NCBI RefSeq assembly: GCF_003545715.1
Contig: NZ_QVNU01000007.1
Location: 372,001 to 436,000, forward strand
DNA from: Taibaiella koreensis
GTDB lineage: Bacteria > Bacteroidota > Bacteroidia > Chitinophagales > Chitinophagaceae
Reading direction: 5' to 3'
Length of the DNA stretch: 64,000 nucleotides
The notes under the pieces are model-generated. The model was not told the DNA's origin, did not search any database, and saw nothing but the letters and a program-made list of their open reading frames with translations. Of this stretch, positions 51,861 through 61,099 are shown piece by piece. A program made the translations under genes and the position numbers. How positions within the stretch are numbered: position 1 is the stretch's first letter; each line of letters opens with the position of its first letter.

Positions 51861-53834
51861 TTAAGATTGCGTGGGTTGGTTGGCTATGCTGAAAATGTGC
51901 GCCGGTTTGAACCCAGGTTCCAGGGCTACATAGTTCCAGTCCTGGTCCCATTGGTAATGTTCCTGGTTCAGCTCATCGGATAGATACAAGATATCGCCGC
52001 GGTCGCCAGTCAGCCTGGCCCTGGGCGTATGGATCCAGGCGCTTTGCGCGTGGTGCGGATCAAGGCTGATGACGATGAGCAGATGCTCCCCGTCTTCCTC
52101 GCTGTATTTGACATAAGCCATGATCTGCTCATTAGATGTATCGAGAAATTCGATATTATTGGTTTGCTGCAGGGCCCTGAACCTTTTCCTGATGTGGTTG
52201 ATCTTTACGATCGCTCTGCTGATCGCCGTATCGGGAAGCGTATCCCAATGCCTGATCTCGTATTTTTCATTGTCGCTATATTCTTCCTTGCCTGGCATGA
52301 GCTTATTGATTCCTCTTTCAAATACCGGTCCGTAAATGCCGTAGCTCGAAGACAGTGTGGCTGCGAGCAATAAGCGGATCACATGCATGTTGTCGCCGCC
52401 GGTGACCAGGTGTTCCGGGAGAATATCGGGCGTGTTGGGCCAGAAATTGGGGCGGAAGAAATACTGCTGCGGTCCCTTAGTGAGCTCTGTCAGGTATTGT
52501 TGCAACTCCTGCTTGCTGTTGCGCCAGGTAAAATAAGTGTAAGATTGGGTAAAGCCGGCCATGGCCAGGTGTTCCATAATGTGTGGACGGGTAAATGCCT
52601 CCGCGAGGAAGATCACCTCTGGAAATTCCGCTCTTACCGATGAGATCAGCCATTCCCACAACCGCAACGATTTCGTATGGGGATTATCAACACGAAAAAT
52701 GGTGACCCCTTTCCCGATCCAGAACAGGAAGATGCTGAGCAGCTCTTCCCACAAAGCGGGCCATTCGGTCGATTCAAAATCGAAAGGCAAAATGTCTTCA
52801 TATTTTTTGGGCGGGTTCTCGGCAAACTGTACCGTACCGTTGGGCCGCCACCGGAACCATTCGGGATGCTGCTGGACATACGGATGGTCAGGCGCGCATT
52901 GAAATGCAATGTCCATGGCAATGTCAATCCCTTGCCGTTTGGCCTCCCGCACCAGGTTCTTAAAATCGGCCATGTTCCCCAATTGCGGGTGAATGCTCTT
53001 ATGCCCGCCCTCTTCACTGCCGATGGCCCAGGGCGAACCAGGATCAGATTCCCCTGCGATAAGACTGTTGTTCTTTCCCTTACGTTTCTGCCTGCCGATA
53101 GGATGGATGGGTGGCAGGTAAAGCACGTCGAAGCCGGCGGCGGCCAGGTAAGGCAGTTGACGGGCAACGTCGGCGAAGGTCCCATGCTGGTCTGGTGCTG
53201 CTGCACAGCTTCTGGGGAACAGCTCATACCAGGTGCTGAATTGGGCGCGCGTGCGTTCGATATCGATAAAATAACTATCCGTTACACTGATGCGTTCTTT
53301 GGGTACAAGCAGAAGGAGGCAGTTGTACAGTTCCCCGGGTATATCTGAAGGCAGGATACCCTCGCGGCTGTCCAGGAATCCCTTTAATGTTTTTTCTTCT
53401 GCTTTTGAGGCTAGCTTCAACTGGTGTTGCAATAGCATGAACCCCCTTCTTTCTTCCAGCGTAGTATCGATACCGGCTTGCCGTTTCTTTTCCGTGGCGT
53501 CGCGCCAGCTATCCAACTCACTTATCCAGGCCTGGATTCTGAATTCCACCAGGCCGGTAATTTCGGGCTTATAGCTGGCTTGCCAGAGGTCGTTATGCAC
53601 AAGCGTCATAGGGATCGCCTGCCAGGCTTTGCTTCCGGGTATTTTCAACAGCACACGGGCATAAAGCTTATCATGGCCATCGGCAATAATATTTGCTTTG
53701 AAGTACTGCAGGAAACCTTCGGCCCCTTTTGCCGGATATTGTCCTCCGTCTACGGCCGGCCTTACATTCTTGATCACGACTCTTTTGATACCGTCCGGTG
53801 GTATTGCCGGCGATACCCTGGCCTTCGTACTCAT
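51861..53834 (-). CDS. glgE: Alpha-1,4-glucan:maltose-1-phosphate maltosyltransferase
   Basis: Adds maltosyl units from maltose-1-phosphate to alpha-1,4-glucan. 657 residues from the ATG at 53834; a frame to 53876 adds 14 unlikely residues. Features are the N-terminal domain (KRVVIKNVRPAVDGGQYPAKG), then GH13_3 motifs DVLYLPPIHPIG, DIAFQCAPDHP, FRVDNPHTKSLRLWEWL (nucleophile Asp), FLAEAFTRPHIM (acid/base Glu) and NFWPNTPDILPE, all typical of GlgE. It is first in the minus-strand operon and divergent from otsA. Confidence 0.96.
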   Translation of the reverse strand: MSTKARVSPAIPPDGIKRVVIKNVRPAVDGGQYPAKGAEGFLQYFKANIIADGHDKLYARVLLKIPGSKAWQAIPMTLVHNDLWQASYKPEITGLVEFRIQAWISELDSWRDATEKKRQAGIDTTLEERRGFMLLQHQLKLASKAEEKTLKGFLDSREGILPSDIPGELYNCLLLLVPKERISVTDSYFIDIERTRAQFSTWYELFPRSCAAAPDQHGTFADVARQLPYLAAAGFDVLYLPPIHPIGRQKRKGKNNSLIAGESDPGSPWAIGSEEGGHKSIHPQLGNMADFKNLVREAKRQGIDIAMDIAFQCAPDHPYVQQHPEWFRWRPNGTVQFAENPPKKYEDILPFDFESTEWPALWEELLSIFLFWIGKGVTIFRVDNPHTKSLRLWEWLISSVRAEFPEVIFLAEAFTRPHIMEHLAMAGFTQSYTYFTWRNSKQELQQYLTELTKGPQQYFFRPNFWPNTPDILPEHLVTGGDNMHVIRLLLAATLSSSYGIYGPVFERGINKLMPGKEEYSDNEKYEIRHWDTLPDTAISRAIVKINHIRKRFRALQQTNNIEFLDTSNEQIMAYVKYSEEDGEHLLIVISLDPHHAQSAWIHTPRARLTGDRGDILYLSDELNQEHYQWDQDWNYVALEPGFKPAHIFSIANQPTQS

Positions 53835-54166
53835 AATGGAATCGATTGTTTTAAGGATGGTCAGAAGTAACAACAACCGGTATAAAAGGTTAGCGCAGAT
53901 AGGGTATAATCAGCCTGATATCGGATAGGTCCTGTCAATATTAAGATAACCTTACCATATGGGGAAATCCTTGCCCGGCATCGCTTCGGGGTCTTATTTA
54001 CACAACCTGTGGCAATGTCCAAGCATGGAAAACAAACCTATATCTGCCGGCTTATCTGTAAGCAGCTGAATGTTTAACGATTGCAGAATTGTTGGTGCCG
54101 GGCGCCTTTAAGGAACGTTTTTTGCGGTATTATTTACCTCCGCTTTACCATTTAACCACCAAGCAC
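53835..54166. other. Divergent glgE/otsA intergenic region
   Basis: 332 bases that must hold promoters for both directions. I see no match to TTTG-N19-TAnnTTTG on either strand and no strong dyad. An alternative sigma factor or an uncommon promoter is possible, but I have no direct evidence for one. Confidence 0.4.
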
Positions 54167-55759
54167 ATGATGAAGGAATCCAGGACGATAATTGTCTCTA
54201 ACCGGCTGCCTGTAAAAATTACTTTGCAGGAGGGTGAGATATTGAGCCAGGGTAGCGAGGGTGGCCTGGCAACAGGCTTGTCCAGCATTTATGGTAAAGA
54301 TAATACGATCTGGATCGGTTGGCCCGGCGTCTCCACCGGCGCAGAGGAATTCCGGCGCATCGAGGCACATCTCGAAAAGCAGCGCCTGGCGCCGGTTCCG
54401 CTAAGCACAAAGGAGGTCAGGGATTTTTATGAAGGCTTCTCCAATGAGACCCTATGGCCACTCTTTCATTACTTCCCAGATTATGCATGCTTCAAGGCAG
54501 ATCAATGGGAAGTGTACAAAATGGTTAATCTGAGGTTTGCCGAGAAGATAGTGTCGCTGGCAGCGCCCGGAGACAAAATATGGATCCATGATTATCATTT
54601 GCTGCTGGTGCCCGATATGGTACGGGAACGGCTGCCGGGGGCATCGATAGGATTCTTTCAGCATATTCCTTTCCCCAATTTTGAAATGTTCCGTTTCCTG
54701 CCCTGGCGTAATGAGTTGATGAAAGGACTGCTCGGCGCAGATATTATCGGTTTTCATACGCAAATGGATGTTGATCATTTTATTGAAGTGACGCAGCAGC
54801 TAACAGATACAGGGTTCCTGGATGCTTCGGTATTGTCCAATGAGATACTGGTGGAAGACAGGACCATAACAGTAGAGGCCTTCCCGATGGGTATCGACTA
54901 TGAAAAATACAGGAGCCTATCCTGCATGCCCATAGTAAAGAAGGTGCGGGATCGCATCCTTGATTTTTGTGGCAGTCGCAAACTGATGGTCTCTGTAGAC
55001 CGGCTGGACTACAGTAAGGGTATCCTGCACCGGCTTAAAGCCTACGATCGTTTCCTGGAGCAGCATCCCGAATTTCATGAAAAAGTGATATTTATCCAGC
55101 TGATCGTGCCGTCGAGAGACCAGGTATCCCAGTACCACAAGCTTAAAGAAGAAGTCAACCAATTGGTTTCCGACATCAATACGCGTTATGGCGGGTTTGA
55201 TTGGGAGCCCATCCGCTATTGGTATCGCTCGTTAGATCCGGAAATGTTATCGGGTCTCTATGCTGCGGCTGACGTGGCACTGGTAACGCCCTTGCGCGAT
55301 GGCATGAACCTGGTGAGTAAAGAATACATCGCCAGCAAAACGGAATCGCCAGGCGTGCTGGTCCTCAGCGAGCTGGCTGGCGCTGCACAGGAGCTGACGC
55401 AGGCGTTGATCATTAACCCGCATAACGAGCAGGAATTGGCAGATGCCATTTTTGAAGGTTTGATCATGCCCGTGCGGGAGCAGCTGCGACGCCTTGGCGC
55501 CATGCAGCGAAGCCTGTCGCGCCATACAGTACAACGCTGGGCTGCCGGTTTCCTCGATGCGCTGGATAGGAATAAGACTGAGCAACATGCCTTCAATGAA
55601 TATTTTTTCAGCAGGGAAATGGAGGAGCACATGTTGCAACAGTTCATTTCCCGCGATGATGTAGCGTCGATCATGGACCATCTGCAGCCGGAAGCAAATA
55701 CACCGCCGCCTCCGATAGTAAGAGGCATTCCCATCCGTTCTCCTAAACGCGTTAGTTAA
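54167..55759 (+). CDS. otsA: Trehalose-6-phosphate synthase (GT20)
   Basis: Joins glucose-6-phosphate with a nucleotide-glucose to form trehalose-6-phosphate. 530 residues from the ATG at 54167; a frame to 54089 adds 26 residues outside the family. GT20 motifs are in order: SNRLPV, SEGGLATGLSSI (glucose-6-phosphate loop), IWIHDYHLLLVPDMVRER, GFFQHIPFPNFEMFR, VDRLDYSKGILHRL and PLRDGMNLVSKEY. There is no HAD phosphatase domain, and no separate OtsB gene is seen in the window. Dephosphorylation must then come from elsewhere in the genome. Confidence 0.95.
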   Translation: MMKESRTIIVSNRLPVKITLQEGEILSQGSEGGLATGLSSIYGKDNTIWIGWPGVSTGAEEFRRIEAHLEKQRLAPVPLSTKEVRDFYEGFSNETLWPLFHYFPDYACFKADQWEVYKMVNLRFAEKIVSLAAPGDKIWIHDYHLLLVPDMVRERLPGASIGFFQHIPFPNFEMFRFLPWRNELMKGLLGADIIGFHTQMDVDHFIEVTQQLTDTGFLDASVLSNEILVEDRTITVEAFPMGIDYEKYRSLSCMPIVKKVRDRILDFCGSRKLMVSVDRLDYSKGILHRLKAYDRFLEQHPEFHEKVIFIQLIVPSRDQVSQYHKLKEEVNQLVSDINTRYGGFDWEPIRYWYRSLDPEMLSGLYAAADVALVTPLRDGMNLVSKEYIASKTESPGVLVLSELAGAAQELTQALIINPHNEQELADAIFEGLIMPVREQLRRLGAMQRSLSRHTVQRWAAGFLDALDRNKTEQHAFNEYFFSREMEEHMLQQFISRDDVASIMDHLQPEANTPPPPIVRGIPIRSPKRVS

Positions 55760-56523
55760 CCGTATGCGGAGGGAAGGGGTTTCCTGACTTAGTCGTTATC
55801 CGAAGATAGCGAGGACATTTATTTGTGATAAGATATACCAATGTCACGCAGATGCCAGGGGTCAGGCGGAAAAGTTGGGGAAAGAACGAATCAATAGAAA
55901 AATTTGGGTAGAGATATGTCTTGATGATCTTTTGAAGGTTTAGCGCTAAAGAGTATAGGCGGTAACGTCAAGACTTAATCAAACAAATTTTAGGCGTACG
56001 GGTATTGCGAGCCATTTTCCAATGGTCGTTGGCGGGTATTGGTAGCTTGCTCCACCAGGTCTGGATTCCGGCAGCAGGAAGCAGAGGGAGATTAGAGCAA
56101 AGAAAAAAAGATCCTGTTGGTTAATTTATTAAAATGTTGATCTGCGATCCTATGCCTGGCAATGCGGTATTGACGTTGATAGCTGTTTTTAAGCCCGGGT
56201 GTGTTGGCCACAAAAAAACAGCGGAGCATTGTTTTTTTGCCGCCTTTTTTGTTTCTTTTTTGGCGGAGCAAAAAAGAAAAATATATTAACATCAAACAAG
56301 AAGACGGGTAAACCAAAGCGTGTTGGCTGGTATTTATAGACGTACAAAAAATTGTTTCCTTTATCCGGATAGCCATTTGTTTTTTATCAATCTTCCGGAA
56401 ATTCCGCTTGATCCGATGCCGGCATAGCAATGTTTATAATTGAGGCCAGGGATGCAATCGGAAGCGACCTTCCGGCACCCGGCATGATTTTCGAAAACAG
56501 CCATATCCGCTTGGCATATAGTA
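55760..56523. other. Long intergenic region with A/T-rich hairpin
   Basis: About 760 bases with no supported gene. A minus-strand frame of 112 codons (56092-56430) is mostly the translation of an A/T homopolymer-rich hairpin (56233-56275: TTTTTTGCCGCC pairing with GGCGGAGCAAAAAA). Its encoded FSFLLRQKRNKKGGKKT stretch has the look of a repetitive intergenic element rather than a protein. Confidence 0.45.
56233..56275. repeat. A/T-run hairpin in intergenic DNA
   Basis: TTTTTTGCCGCC and GGCGGAGCAAAAAA pair with a two-base bulge around a 17-base pyrimidine loop. A second GCGGAGCA copy lies just upstream at 56221-56228. It is possibly a dispersed repeat unit. Confidence 0.4.
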
Positions 56524-56553
56524 AAAAGGACCCGCAGTAGTGCGGGTCCTTTT
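56524..56553 (-). terminator. Terminator of the M43 protease gene
   Basis: AAAAGGACCCGCA-GTAG-TGCGGGTCCTTTT, a perfect 13-bp stem. On the minus strand it lies 24 bases beyond the stop codon and carries a T run. Confidence 0.85.
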
Positions 56554-56577
56554 GGGTGGCGGATCAATTCACCGGAA

Positions 56578-57765
56578 TTAGCGTTGGAATTTCAATACCT
56601 TGATTTTCCCGTCATGACCAATAGCTTTGAACAGGAAGATGCCATGGGGTAGTGAGCTGATGTCAATGTGGCCTTCTTTGCCGGTAAGCTGCTGACTGCT
56701 CAGGTTGCGGCCGGCCATATCATAGATCACCATACGCTCGTAGTCATTATTGGCATGATAGAAAAGCTGTGTGGCATCGGTATGAATATAGAGCTTATTT
56801 TCATCGCTTGTCATAAGTGGATCAGGGCTACCGGGAGCGGCTGGTTTGGATTCGCCGCCCGGTGGTGTGAGCGTACAGGCACAAGCATTGGGGTTGGTAT
56901 AATTGTAATCTACCCTTTTTGTATGGATCATATTACCGCCGTTGTAGGCAAACTTATAGATGATATAGCGGATACCCCAGCAATTGCTGATGTATGTAGG
57001 CTGGCTGTAATTGGTGATCGTTTGGTTGATCACCGACTGGTCGGCGCCATTACCGCAGTAGGTATGTATCTCGCAGGTTATATAATTGGGCAGGGCCGCA
57101 CCCGGGCAGCCATTGTCAAACCTGAAGCCCAGCAAGCCAGTTGCAGGGTTCAGTGATTCCACGGGGACCACATAATTGGATGAAAAGCTAAGTGCTCCGG
57201 AAGTGCTGAAGCCATGGCCGATACAGCTGGAATATACCCTGGACGCCTGGCAGGCAGTGAATGTGCCGGTACCCATATTGCCCTGGTTCATCCAGTTGCC
57301 ATTGATAACCGGTGGTGTATCGCTGCAGCAATCCGGGTCGCCAGCGCCGCTGCAACCGCTGCCGGGAGGATTGTTGCCTTCGGGATGTAGCAGGCTGAGG
57401 CAATGACCTATCTCATGGGTAAGAACCGATGCATCGATCCCGGCAGCCTTGATCTTCGAATATCCATCGCTGGTATTATCATTCTGGCCATTATAAATAT
57501 TGATGCCCCCGGCATAGGCATTGGCGCCATAAGCAGGATTGGAATCATCGATACCTGCAATGAAAAAGCTTACAGCGACGTTATTGGATCTGTAATTGTA
57601 GTTGATCTGGCAAACCGTGCTATACAGGACTTGTATGGCATTAGGGGTACTCATAGTGGCGGGGCTGCCATGGAAATAGAGTGGAACCACAGCATTCTGG
57701 GCGGTAGCGACAGAGCCGGTAAGCGCGATGAGGCCGGCTAGCAGGCGAAACGTTTTCTTTTTCAT
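56578..57765 (-). CDS. Secreted M43 (pappalysin-like) metalloprotease with T9SS sorting domain
   Basis: A 395-residue protein with signal peptide (MKKKTFRLLAGLIALTGSVATAQ). The metzincin site reads HEIGHCLSLLH (H117, E118, H121, H127). The usual Gly between the second and third His is Ser124. The downstream DCCSDTPP is the Cys-Asp-Thr-Pro motif of M43 peptidases. The C terminus (LYIHTDATQLFYHANNDYERMVIYDMAG...GIFLFKAIGHDGKIKVLKFQR) is a type A sorting domain, so secretion by the T9SS is expected. Many Cys suggest disulfides. Substrate unknown. Confidence 0.85.
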   Translation of the reverse strand: MKKKTFRLLAGLIALTGSVATAQNAVVPLYFHGSPATMSTPNAIQVLYSTVCQINYNYRSNNVAVSFFIAGIDDSNPAYGANAYAGGINIYNGQNDNTSDGYSKIKAAGIDASVLTHEIGHCLSLLHPEGNNPPGSGCSGAGDPDCCSDTPPVINGNWMNQGNMGTGTFTACQASRVYSSCIGHGFSTSGALSFSSNYVVPVESLNPATGLLGFRFDNGCPGAALPNYITCEIHTYCGNGADQSVINQTITNYSQPTYISNCWGIRYIIYKFAYNGGNMIHTKRVDYNYTNPNACACTLTPPGGESKPAAPGSPDPLMTSDENKLYIHTDATQLFYHANNDYERMVIYDMAGRNLSSQQLTGKEGHIDISSLPHGIFLFKAIGHDGKIKVLKFQR

Positions 57766-57841
57766 GTTTAAGTCGTTTGTAGATTAAAGTGGATGGTTTG
57801 AAATGGATGTGTAATGGAAATAAGGATGTTCTTGCCGGTAG

Positions 57842-59830
57842 CTAACGGATGACGAGCTTCTTCACACCACTTGTTCCGTTGCTGATGCGATACGAGAGCC
57901 CGTATACTCCTTTCGCCAATTTAGGCAGGTACAATTTCCTGTTGACCAGTCCATCGGCCTTTCCCGAATACAGTGCAGCGACTGTCCTGCCGCTGACATC
58001 GGTGAGCGTAAGGGTAATGGTGCTTTGGCCGTCTGCTACATTTGCCTCAAACTGGATATAGTCCTGGGCAGGGTTGGGGTGAAGCGATATCGCAGGTGCT
58101 GTCTTGTTTCCCGATACGATGCCGGTAGGTTTAAACACCTTATCGATGCAGGAAGCCGTTTTCAGAACGATATCGTCCTCGGTAGGGTTACCGGTAGCCG
58201 ATGCCACCAGGTCGGAAGGAAGACTTTGGCCTTTTTCCGATTCATAGACGGAGTACAGGATGTGCTGGGGAATATGATCCTTATAATAAGGGCATTTAGC
58301 CATGTCTCCATTGTCGTCCATACGGGCCAGCTTCATATTGAGTTTGTTGGCATTGCTGTTCCATATAGGCGCTGTAAGGATGACGTCGTTGCTGCCGGTG
58401 CTGAGATCGGTGATGGCATTAACGGGGGTATGGGCAATACTGCTGAAATAGCTGCCCAGGCCAAGGTAATTGTTGGTATAGATATTGGCATCGCCGGTAC
58501 CTTCGGCGGAAAAAATGGTACTGAACCATTTGGTGTCAATGATGATGCTGTCGCCATTGTACCGGGGCGCGATGCGGGTAAGGAAGGGATTGATATTAGC
58601 GGTGTTGGTCGGGTATTGCGAAGGGCCATAAGGCCGGCCGCTCTGGAAACCACTGAGAATTACCTCGTCGCTTTTGTCGGTCTCAACAATGTTCACGCTC
58701 CAGCCATTATCGAAATCCGGACCACGATAACGGTTTAGCTGATCGACATCCATATTGGGATCGACATGCGTAATGGTATAAAAACGCATGTCAAAAGGAA
58801 CATTGTTGGGGAATGCATAACGCGTGTTGCCAAAGATGAAGAAGCCTGTTCCGCTTACATCTTCCCATATATCGGTACCGTATTCGGCATGGCCGTTACT
58901 ACCGCCAAAATAATTGAACTCGCTGAAGGGTTTATCGCTGAGTAGGTTCAGATCCTTATCCATCATGAGCGAAAGGGTAGCACAATACATACCGGCGCTT
59001 TGCGGCTCATTGGCCAGTAGTTGCGGCATCAGCAGGCTATTGTAGGCATTGCAGCTCCCGGTAATAAACAGCCGGTCGTTATCCAACAGCTTTATCCTGG
59101 TAGCCATATCAAAGTCGTAGACCACGCCGGTGGGCGGCACATAGTCAAGGAGCCTGGAAGCGACAACTACCTGATCTTCCAGAGAATACTTGAGCACGAA
59201 TACTTTTTTGGGCGTGAAATTGTCGGGCTCGTTGGGCCAGAGGGCGTTAGGCTCGGCGCTATAGCCGCAGATATACAAGGTGCTGCCCGAAATAGCAGTA
59301 GACATAGGATACAGGCAGTCATTGGCTCCCGCGTCGGCAACAATAACCTGCGAAGCAATATGATCGCCACCGTCGCCCGAAACCAGGATCTCGATCTTGT
59401 CCGGTTCCGGTTGGGTCATATTCCGCCTCGAAGCGACGATTACCACCTGGTCCCTTTTGTCGTTGATAAAATGCACGCCAATGGGACGTTCGTCAAAACC
59501 ACTGTTGTTAAACTCCCGGTTCACCATGGTCAGGGGAGGCATGCCAGGATAATTCTGGATCACCTTTAGTTGGATACCGTGATCTCCGCCGGGGTAAAAG
59601 ATAGTGCCGGCAGTAATACAGATACCCGTTTTGGGCAACTTGTCCAGTACATAATGCTTTACATCATTGTTGTTCATGATGAATGTGGTTGCATCGGTAA
59701 ACTGTGCCATGCCGGCATAAGGCGCGGTCATCAGCGCTGCGTGGAAGGCAAAAAGGGCCCAAGCGCCCTTACGGGTAAGGAGTGGTTTCCTCTGATTGGT
59801 ACCACCCGGTTTTGGTAATCGTGTGTGCAT
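57842..59830 (-). CDS. Large secreted protein with T9SS type A sorting domain
   Basis: 662 residues with a long N-terminal leader whose hydrophobic part (GAWALFAFHAALMTAPYAGMAQ, ending near residue 43) is the signal peptide. The body is beta-rich with propeller-like repeats (HFINDKRDQVVIVASRRN, STLYICGYSAEPNALWP, DNDRLFITGSCNAYN). The C terminus is a type A sorting domain (SLHPNPAQDYIQFEANVADGQSTI...GVYGLSYRISNGTSGVKKLVIR). No enzyme motif seen. It is 76 bases upstream of the M43 protease gene on the same strand and may be co-transcribed with it. Confidence 0.8.
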   Translation of the reverse strand: MHTRLPKPGGTNQRKPLLTRKGAWALFAFHAALMTAPYAGMAQFTDATTFIMNNNDVKHYVLDKLPKTGICITAGTIFYPGGDHGIQLKVIQNYPGMPPLTMVNREFNNSGFDERPIGVHFINDKRDQVVIVASRRNMTQPEPDKIEILVSGDGGDHIASQVIVADAGANDCLYPMSTAISGSTLYICGYSAEPNALWPNEPDNFTPKKVFVLKYSLEDQVVVASRLLDYVPPTGVVYDFDMATRIKLLDNDRLFITGSCNAYNSLLMPQLLANEPQSAGMYCATLSLMMDKDLNLLSDKPFSEFNYFGGSNGHAEYGTDIWEDVSGTGFFIFGNTRYAFPNNVPFDMRFYTITHVDPNMDVDQLNRYRGPDFDNGWSVNIVETDKSDEVILSGFQSGRPYGPSQYPTNTANINPFLTRIAPRYNGDSIIIDTKWFSTIFSAEGTGDANIYTNNYLGLGSYFSSIAHTPVNAITDLSTGSNDVILTAPIWNSNANKLNMKLARMDDNGDMAKCPYYKDHIPQHILYSVYESEKGQSLPSDLVASATGNPTEDDIVLKTASCIDKVFKPTGIVSGNKTAPAISLHPNPAQDYIQFEANVADGQSTITLTLTDVSGRTVAALYSGKADGLVNRKLYLPKLAKGVYGLSYRISNGTSGVKKLVIR

Positions 59831-60230
59831 AGCATTTGCGTTTTAAATTGTGGAAAAGGATTTTTTCAATAGCCTTGCGTGTCCGGCACAGAAGAGGGGC
59901 GGGCTTGCGTAGGCAGGCCGGCTGGATAAGCAAGGAGCAACAATAATTGTCGGTAAGGTCAGGTGGAGATAGGGGAGGTGGGTGTAAGAGTCTGGGCCAT
60001 GGCTATACGATTTTAGATATGTTCGGTCGGGTTTGGATTCCGGTCTGTAATGCTGATAACAAATCTATAGCAGGGATATGGCTATACAGGTAGCCGATCC
60101 CAATCCGGTGGAAGCGGATCGTTATTTGTAGGCCACGAAGCCTAATTTGTACAGGATGGCTGGTTACAAGGCGCCGTAAACCCTTCTCTTTTCCCGGTTG
60201 ATCATACAGCGTATTCTTGTATCGGAACCG
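59831..60230. other. Intergenic region, nothing recognised
   Basis: 400 bases between two minus-strand genes. A ten-base word ATGGCTATAC occurs twice (59999-60008 and 60078-60087). I see no promoter, terminator or gene that I can support. Confidence 0.45.
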
Positions 60231-60782
60231 CTACCGGGACATACAGGCTATTACAAAAGCGGCCCTGTGCCGGACATCGCCTTTGGGGACCACTACCGGC
60301 TCGTAACCATAACGGATATAGACCTGTTGTATCATGTGGTAGGTAGCTACAGCTTCTTCGAAAGTTTGCCTCCGCTCGGGATCCTTAGTATAAATCCCGG
60401 GCCAGGGAGGAGTAAGCGCTACCAGCCGGTGATAGCGGTAATCCCGGGCTGCCGCTTCCATTTCCGGCGGGATGGGCAGGCCACAAAATTCAAGATAGCC
60501 GATTACATCCGGCAGCCCACGGTCAAAGAAAACAAGCCCTTGTTTGTCCATAGCCTCTTTACGGTCGATGAGTGTCTGCCGGAACATGAGTCTTGCAAAG
60601 GCTTCACGGTCCTGCCAGGGCAGCGCCTGTCCACCGGTCGCCTGCTGCTGCCTGATGATGGCGCGGCCGCTTTCTGGGAAGCTCGCGTAACCAAGGTCGG
60701 TCAGGTGGTGGATCAGGGTTGTTTTTCCCATGCCGGGGCCACCGGAAAGAATACAATAACGGGATGGATCGCTGTGAAGCAT
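60231..60782 (-). CDS. AAA_28-type P-loop ATPase/kinase
   Basis: A 183-residue cytosolic protein with Walker A GGPGMGKTTLI (about residues 14-24) and a Walker B-like VFFDRGLPD (about 91-99), followed by RYHRLVALTPPWPGIYTKDPERRQTFEEA. This order fits the AAA_28 family of small nucleoside-triphosphate-binding, kinase-like proteins. The biological substrate is unknown. It is divergent from the acetyltransferase gene, with a MITE-like element in between. Confidence 0.82.
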   Translation of the reverse strand: MLHSDPSRYCILSGGPGMGKTTLIHHLTDLGYASFPESGRAIIRQQQATGGQALPWQDREAFARLMFRQTLIDRKEAMDKQGLVFFDRGLPDVIGYLEFCGLPIPPEMEAAARDYRYHRLVALTPPWPGIYTKDPERRQTFEEAVATYHMIQQVYIRYGYEPVVVPKGDVRHRAAFVIACMSR

Positions 60783-60901
60783 AGCAACAACAAAATGGTT
60801 CTTGGGGGTTTCCCGGCACCGGTTAGATGAATAAAATGATGAGTTGGTAAAATTGCGGCCGGACCGGCAGCAGTAATAAGAAGCAGGGCAAAACCAGGGT
60901 T

Positions 60902-61050
60902 TTTGTCTAAGTGACTATCCGGATATAGGAAACAAAGCCGGTCCTCGAGCTCGTCGAAAGGACAAAGATGATGCTTCGACAAGCTCAGCAGCCGTTAATT
61001 GGAGGCGAATTGTATCCTGTTTCCTATATCCAGATAGTCAGATTTGTCTA
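60902..61050. mobile_element. MITE-like element with REP-type core
   Basis: Terminal inverted repeats 60913-60934 and 61018-61039 match in 21 of 22 positions. The interior holds a second nested dyad around GAGCTCGTCGAAAG and CTTCGACAAGCTC, a word like those of known REP repeats. Outside, TTTGTCTA occurs on both sides (60902-60909 and 61043-61050), each three bases from the inverted repeat, as an 8-bp target duplication would. There is no coding capacity, so it must have moved with a transposase from elsewhere, if mobile at all. Confidence 0.6.
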
Positions 61051-61099
61051 TTGCTCAAGTCACTTTCCTTTTCTTTGCAGGAAAAATACGAACTGGATT

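Noticed and set aside
56092-56430. 112-codon minus-strand frame in the gap after otsA
   Set aside because: Mostly the translation of A/T runs and a hairpin. More likely an intergenic repeat.
59999-60087. Direct repeat of ATGGCTATAC in the gap before the AAA_28 gene
   Set aside because: Only ten bases, two copies, no promoter context. Not distinguishable from chance.
60968-61099. N-terminal extension of the GNAT protein by 44 residues
   Set aside because: It would translate part of the MITE-like element. The ATG at 61100 matches the normal family start.
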